A stretch of 6,438 bases of DNA from Dehalococcoidia bacterium (GTDB lineage: Bacteria; Chloroflexota; Dehalococcoidia; SZUA-161), in assembly GCA_004376205.1 (NCBI GenBank), contig SOKG01000203.1, forward strand, positions 1-6,438. Direction: 5' to 3'. Position 1 is the first letter of the stretch. Every line of letters begins with the position of its first letter. The position numbers and the translations under genes are program-made. The notes beneath the pieces are model-generated. The model worked only from the letters and a program-made list of their open reading frames with translations, made no database searches and was not told the DNA's origin. Positions 5,414 to 6,438 of the stretch are shown in pieces.

Positions 5414-6370
5414 GTGGTCAATTTGAGAGGTTTGCCTTTGAGTGATTCCGAAGGCTCCGCAAAGACCGAGATAACGGGTTGCGTTTTTAACATAGAGAGA
5501 TTTGCGATCCGCGATGGCCCTGGAATCAGAACCACCGTCTTCCTTAAGGGCTGCCCGCTCAGATGTTTGTGGTGTAGCAACCCGGAGTCCATGAAGCCAT
5601 TCCCGCAGCTTTTCTACTTCGAACGCCTGTGCGCGAGATGTTATCGGTGCGTTGAGGCATGCCCCAACAAGGCTACCACAGTAAGTCCTGAGGGAGCCAT
5701 AGAAATAGATCGCAGCCTGTGCAAGAACTGCGGCGAGTGCGTTGAGGTATGCCCCAACAAGGCCAGAGAGATGAGTGGGAAGCTCATGACCGTCGAAGAG
5801 GTTCTGGAGGAGGTGAAGAAGGACACCTTGTTCTATCAGAACTCAGGCGGTGGGGTTACTGCCTCAGGAGGCGAGCCAACCCATCAGCCGGAATTTCTCT
5901 GGCACCTTTTTCGAAGGTGCCAAGAGTCAGCCATCCACACATGTCTGGATACCTGCGGATTTGTGCAGACTGAGGTACTGCAAAGGGTTCTGGAGCATAC
6001 CAATCTGGTGCTTTATGACATCAAGCACATGGACCCAGTGAGACATAGAGAGCTTATCGGCGTCGACAACAGATTGATACTGGAAAACGCCAGAATGGTC
6101 GCTGCCCAGGGCAAGCCAATGATAATAAGGCTGCCCCTGATACCAGGCCATAACGATTCGGAACAAGACATCAAAGCTCTGGCCGAATTCATGACTGAGT
6201 TAGGGCTCAAGAGAATCGATCTTTTGCCCTATCATTCACTTGGCAAGGAGAAATACGCCAGATTGGGTCTGGAATACGAGTTAAGCGATCTCAAACCACA
6301 TGAAAGTGAAGAGGTGGGGGTTATCAAGACCTTTCTTGAGTCATACGGACTAGAAGTTGGGGTGGGCTAA
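5414..6370 (+). CDS. Glycyl radical enzyme activase (radical SAM, two extra [4Fe-4S] clusters)
   Basis: The protein uses S-adenosylmethionine and an iron-sulfur cluster to put the glycyl radical on a partner enzyme. Visible landmarks: FNIERFAIRDGPGIRTTVFLKGCPLRCLWC, with the radical SAM CxxxCxxC at Cys47, 51 and 54; two ferredoxin clusters at Cys73/76/79/83 and Cys103/106/109/113; the SGGEP motif at 151-155; and RLPLIPGHND (239-248). Two inserted clusters are typical of activases such as BssD, HpdA and CutD, and are absent from pyruvate formate-lyase activase. At 318 residues it has normal length. The GTG at 5414 has GAGGT (5403-5407) six bases before it. A TTG at 5438, preceded by AGAGG (5426-5430), would give a 310-residue form and is a fair alternative, because conservation begins only at residue 22. 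It is 81 bases after the dehydrogenase gene. The glycyl radical enzyme is not in the window; in bss operons the activase precedes the enzyme genes. Confidence 0.93.
   Translation: MVNLRGLPLSDSEGSAKTEITGCVFNIERFAIRDGPGIRTTVFLKGCPLRCLWCSNPESMKPFPQLFYFERLCARCYRCVEACPNKATTVSPEGAIEIDRSLCKNCGECVEVCPNKAREMSGKLMTVEEVLEEVKKDTLFYQNSGGGVTASGGEPTHQPEFLWHLFRRCQESAIHTCLDTCGFVQTEVLQRVLEHTNLVLYDIKHMDPVRHRELIGVDNRLILENARMVAAQGKPMIIRLPLIPGHNDSEQDIKALAEFMTELGLKRIDLLPYHSLGKEKYARLGLEYELSDLKPHESEEVGVIKTFLESYGLEVGVG
5647..5763 (+). repeat. 27-base near-identical direct repeat in the two ferredoxin clusters of the activase gene
   Basis: Bases 5647-5673 and 5737-5763 are the same except for one position (C at 5658, T at 5748), exactly 90 bases (30 codons) apart. 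They encode CVEACPNKA and CVEVCPNKA. The identity extends into third codon positions, which protein constraint alone would not require. Confidence 0.85.
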
Positions 6371-6438
6371 CTATGTAGAGAAATGCGAAATACTAATTCC
6401 TAAGCACTAAACAAACTCAAAATGAGTAGCGTCGTGAC
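6371..6438. other. AT-rich tail after the activase gene, no supported gene
   Basis: The stop of the activase gene is at 6368-6370. The remaining bases are visibly richer in A and T than the genes before them. There is no hairpin followed by a T run, so no terminator is seen and transcription may continue rightward. An ATG at 6422 opens a frame to the edge but has no ribosome binding site. Confidence 0.5.

Noticed and set aside
6422..6438. ATG opening a frame (MSSVV...) to the right edge
   Set aside because: No ribosome binding site precedes it and five codons are too few to recognise a family.
1..6438. CRISPR arrays, tRNA or rRNA genes, insertion sequence ends, att sites
   Set aside because: No spaced repeat array, cloverleaf pattern, transposase frame or terminal inverted repeats were seen on reading both strands, even near the acpS junction where mobile DNA might be expected.

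Overview
The window joins a piece of core pyrimidine metabolism to a five-gene anaerobic catabolic cluster. On the minus strand, reading toward base 1, lie the 3' half of a broken acpS (holo-ACP synthase), an extended -10 sigma70-type promoter, a leader RNA with a clear PyrR-binding hairpin and an attenuator, and the first 73 codons of pyrR, which runs off the left edge. On the plus strand, reading away from this block, are two class III (CaiB/BaiF) CoA-transferase genes, an amidohydrolase-2 family gene, an acyl-CoA dehydrogenase gene and a glycyl-radical-enzyme activase gene. The first four are 31-36 bases apart; the activase follows after 81 bases.

The organism is most likely an anaerobe, because the activase carries a radical SAM cluster and two extra [4Fe-4S] clusters and serves an oxygen-sensitive glycyl radical enzyme. 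PyrR-type RNA attenuation is known mainly from Firmicutes, Chloroflexota and Deinococcus-Thermus. The mix of CoA-transferases, acyl-CoA dehydrogenase and activase resembles Chloroflexota (Dehalococcoidia-like) or Peptococcaceae-like genomes. This placement is inference from protein style, not a search result.

Layout: 1-219 pyrR start (minus); 220-373 its leader and promoter (minus); 400-654 acpS remnant (minus), overlapped by a candidate promoter for the plus-strand operon at 629-657; 725-1957 CoA-transferase with the catalytic Asp; 1993-3216 CoA-transferase paralogue without it; 3248-4123 amidohydrolase-like protein with a changed metal site; 4160-5332 acyl-CoA dehydrogenase; 5414-6370 activase; 6371-6438 AT-rich tail with no supported gene.

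How the genes may work together: a two-subunit CoA-transferase loads CoA onto a carboxylic acid, the dehydrogenase oxidises the acyl-CoA at the alpha-beta position, and the activase switches on a glycyl radical enzyme encoded outside the window. This recalls fumarate-addition pathways such as toluene degradation (Bss plus BbsEF and BbsG), but the amidohydrolase-like protein is not part of that set and no glycyl radical enzyme is present here, so the substrate is unknown. The most notable points are the PyrR attenuator whose terminator stem also holds the pyrR ribosome binding site, the truncated acpS at the junction, the asymmetric CoA-transferase pair, and the amidohydrolase lacking three of the usual metal ligands.
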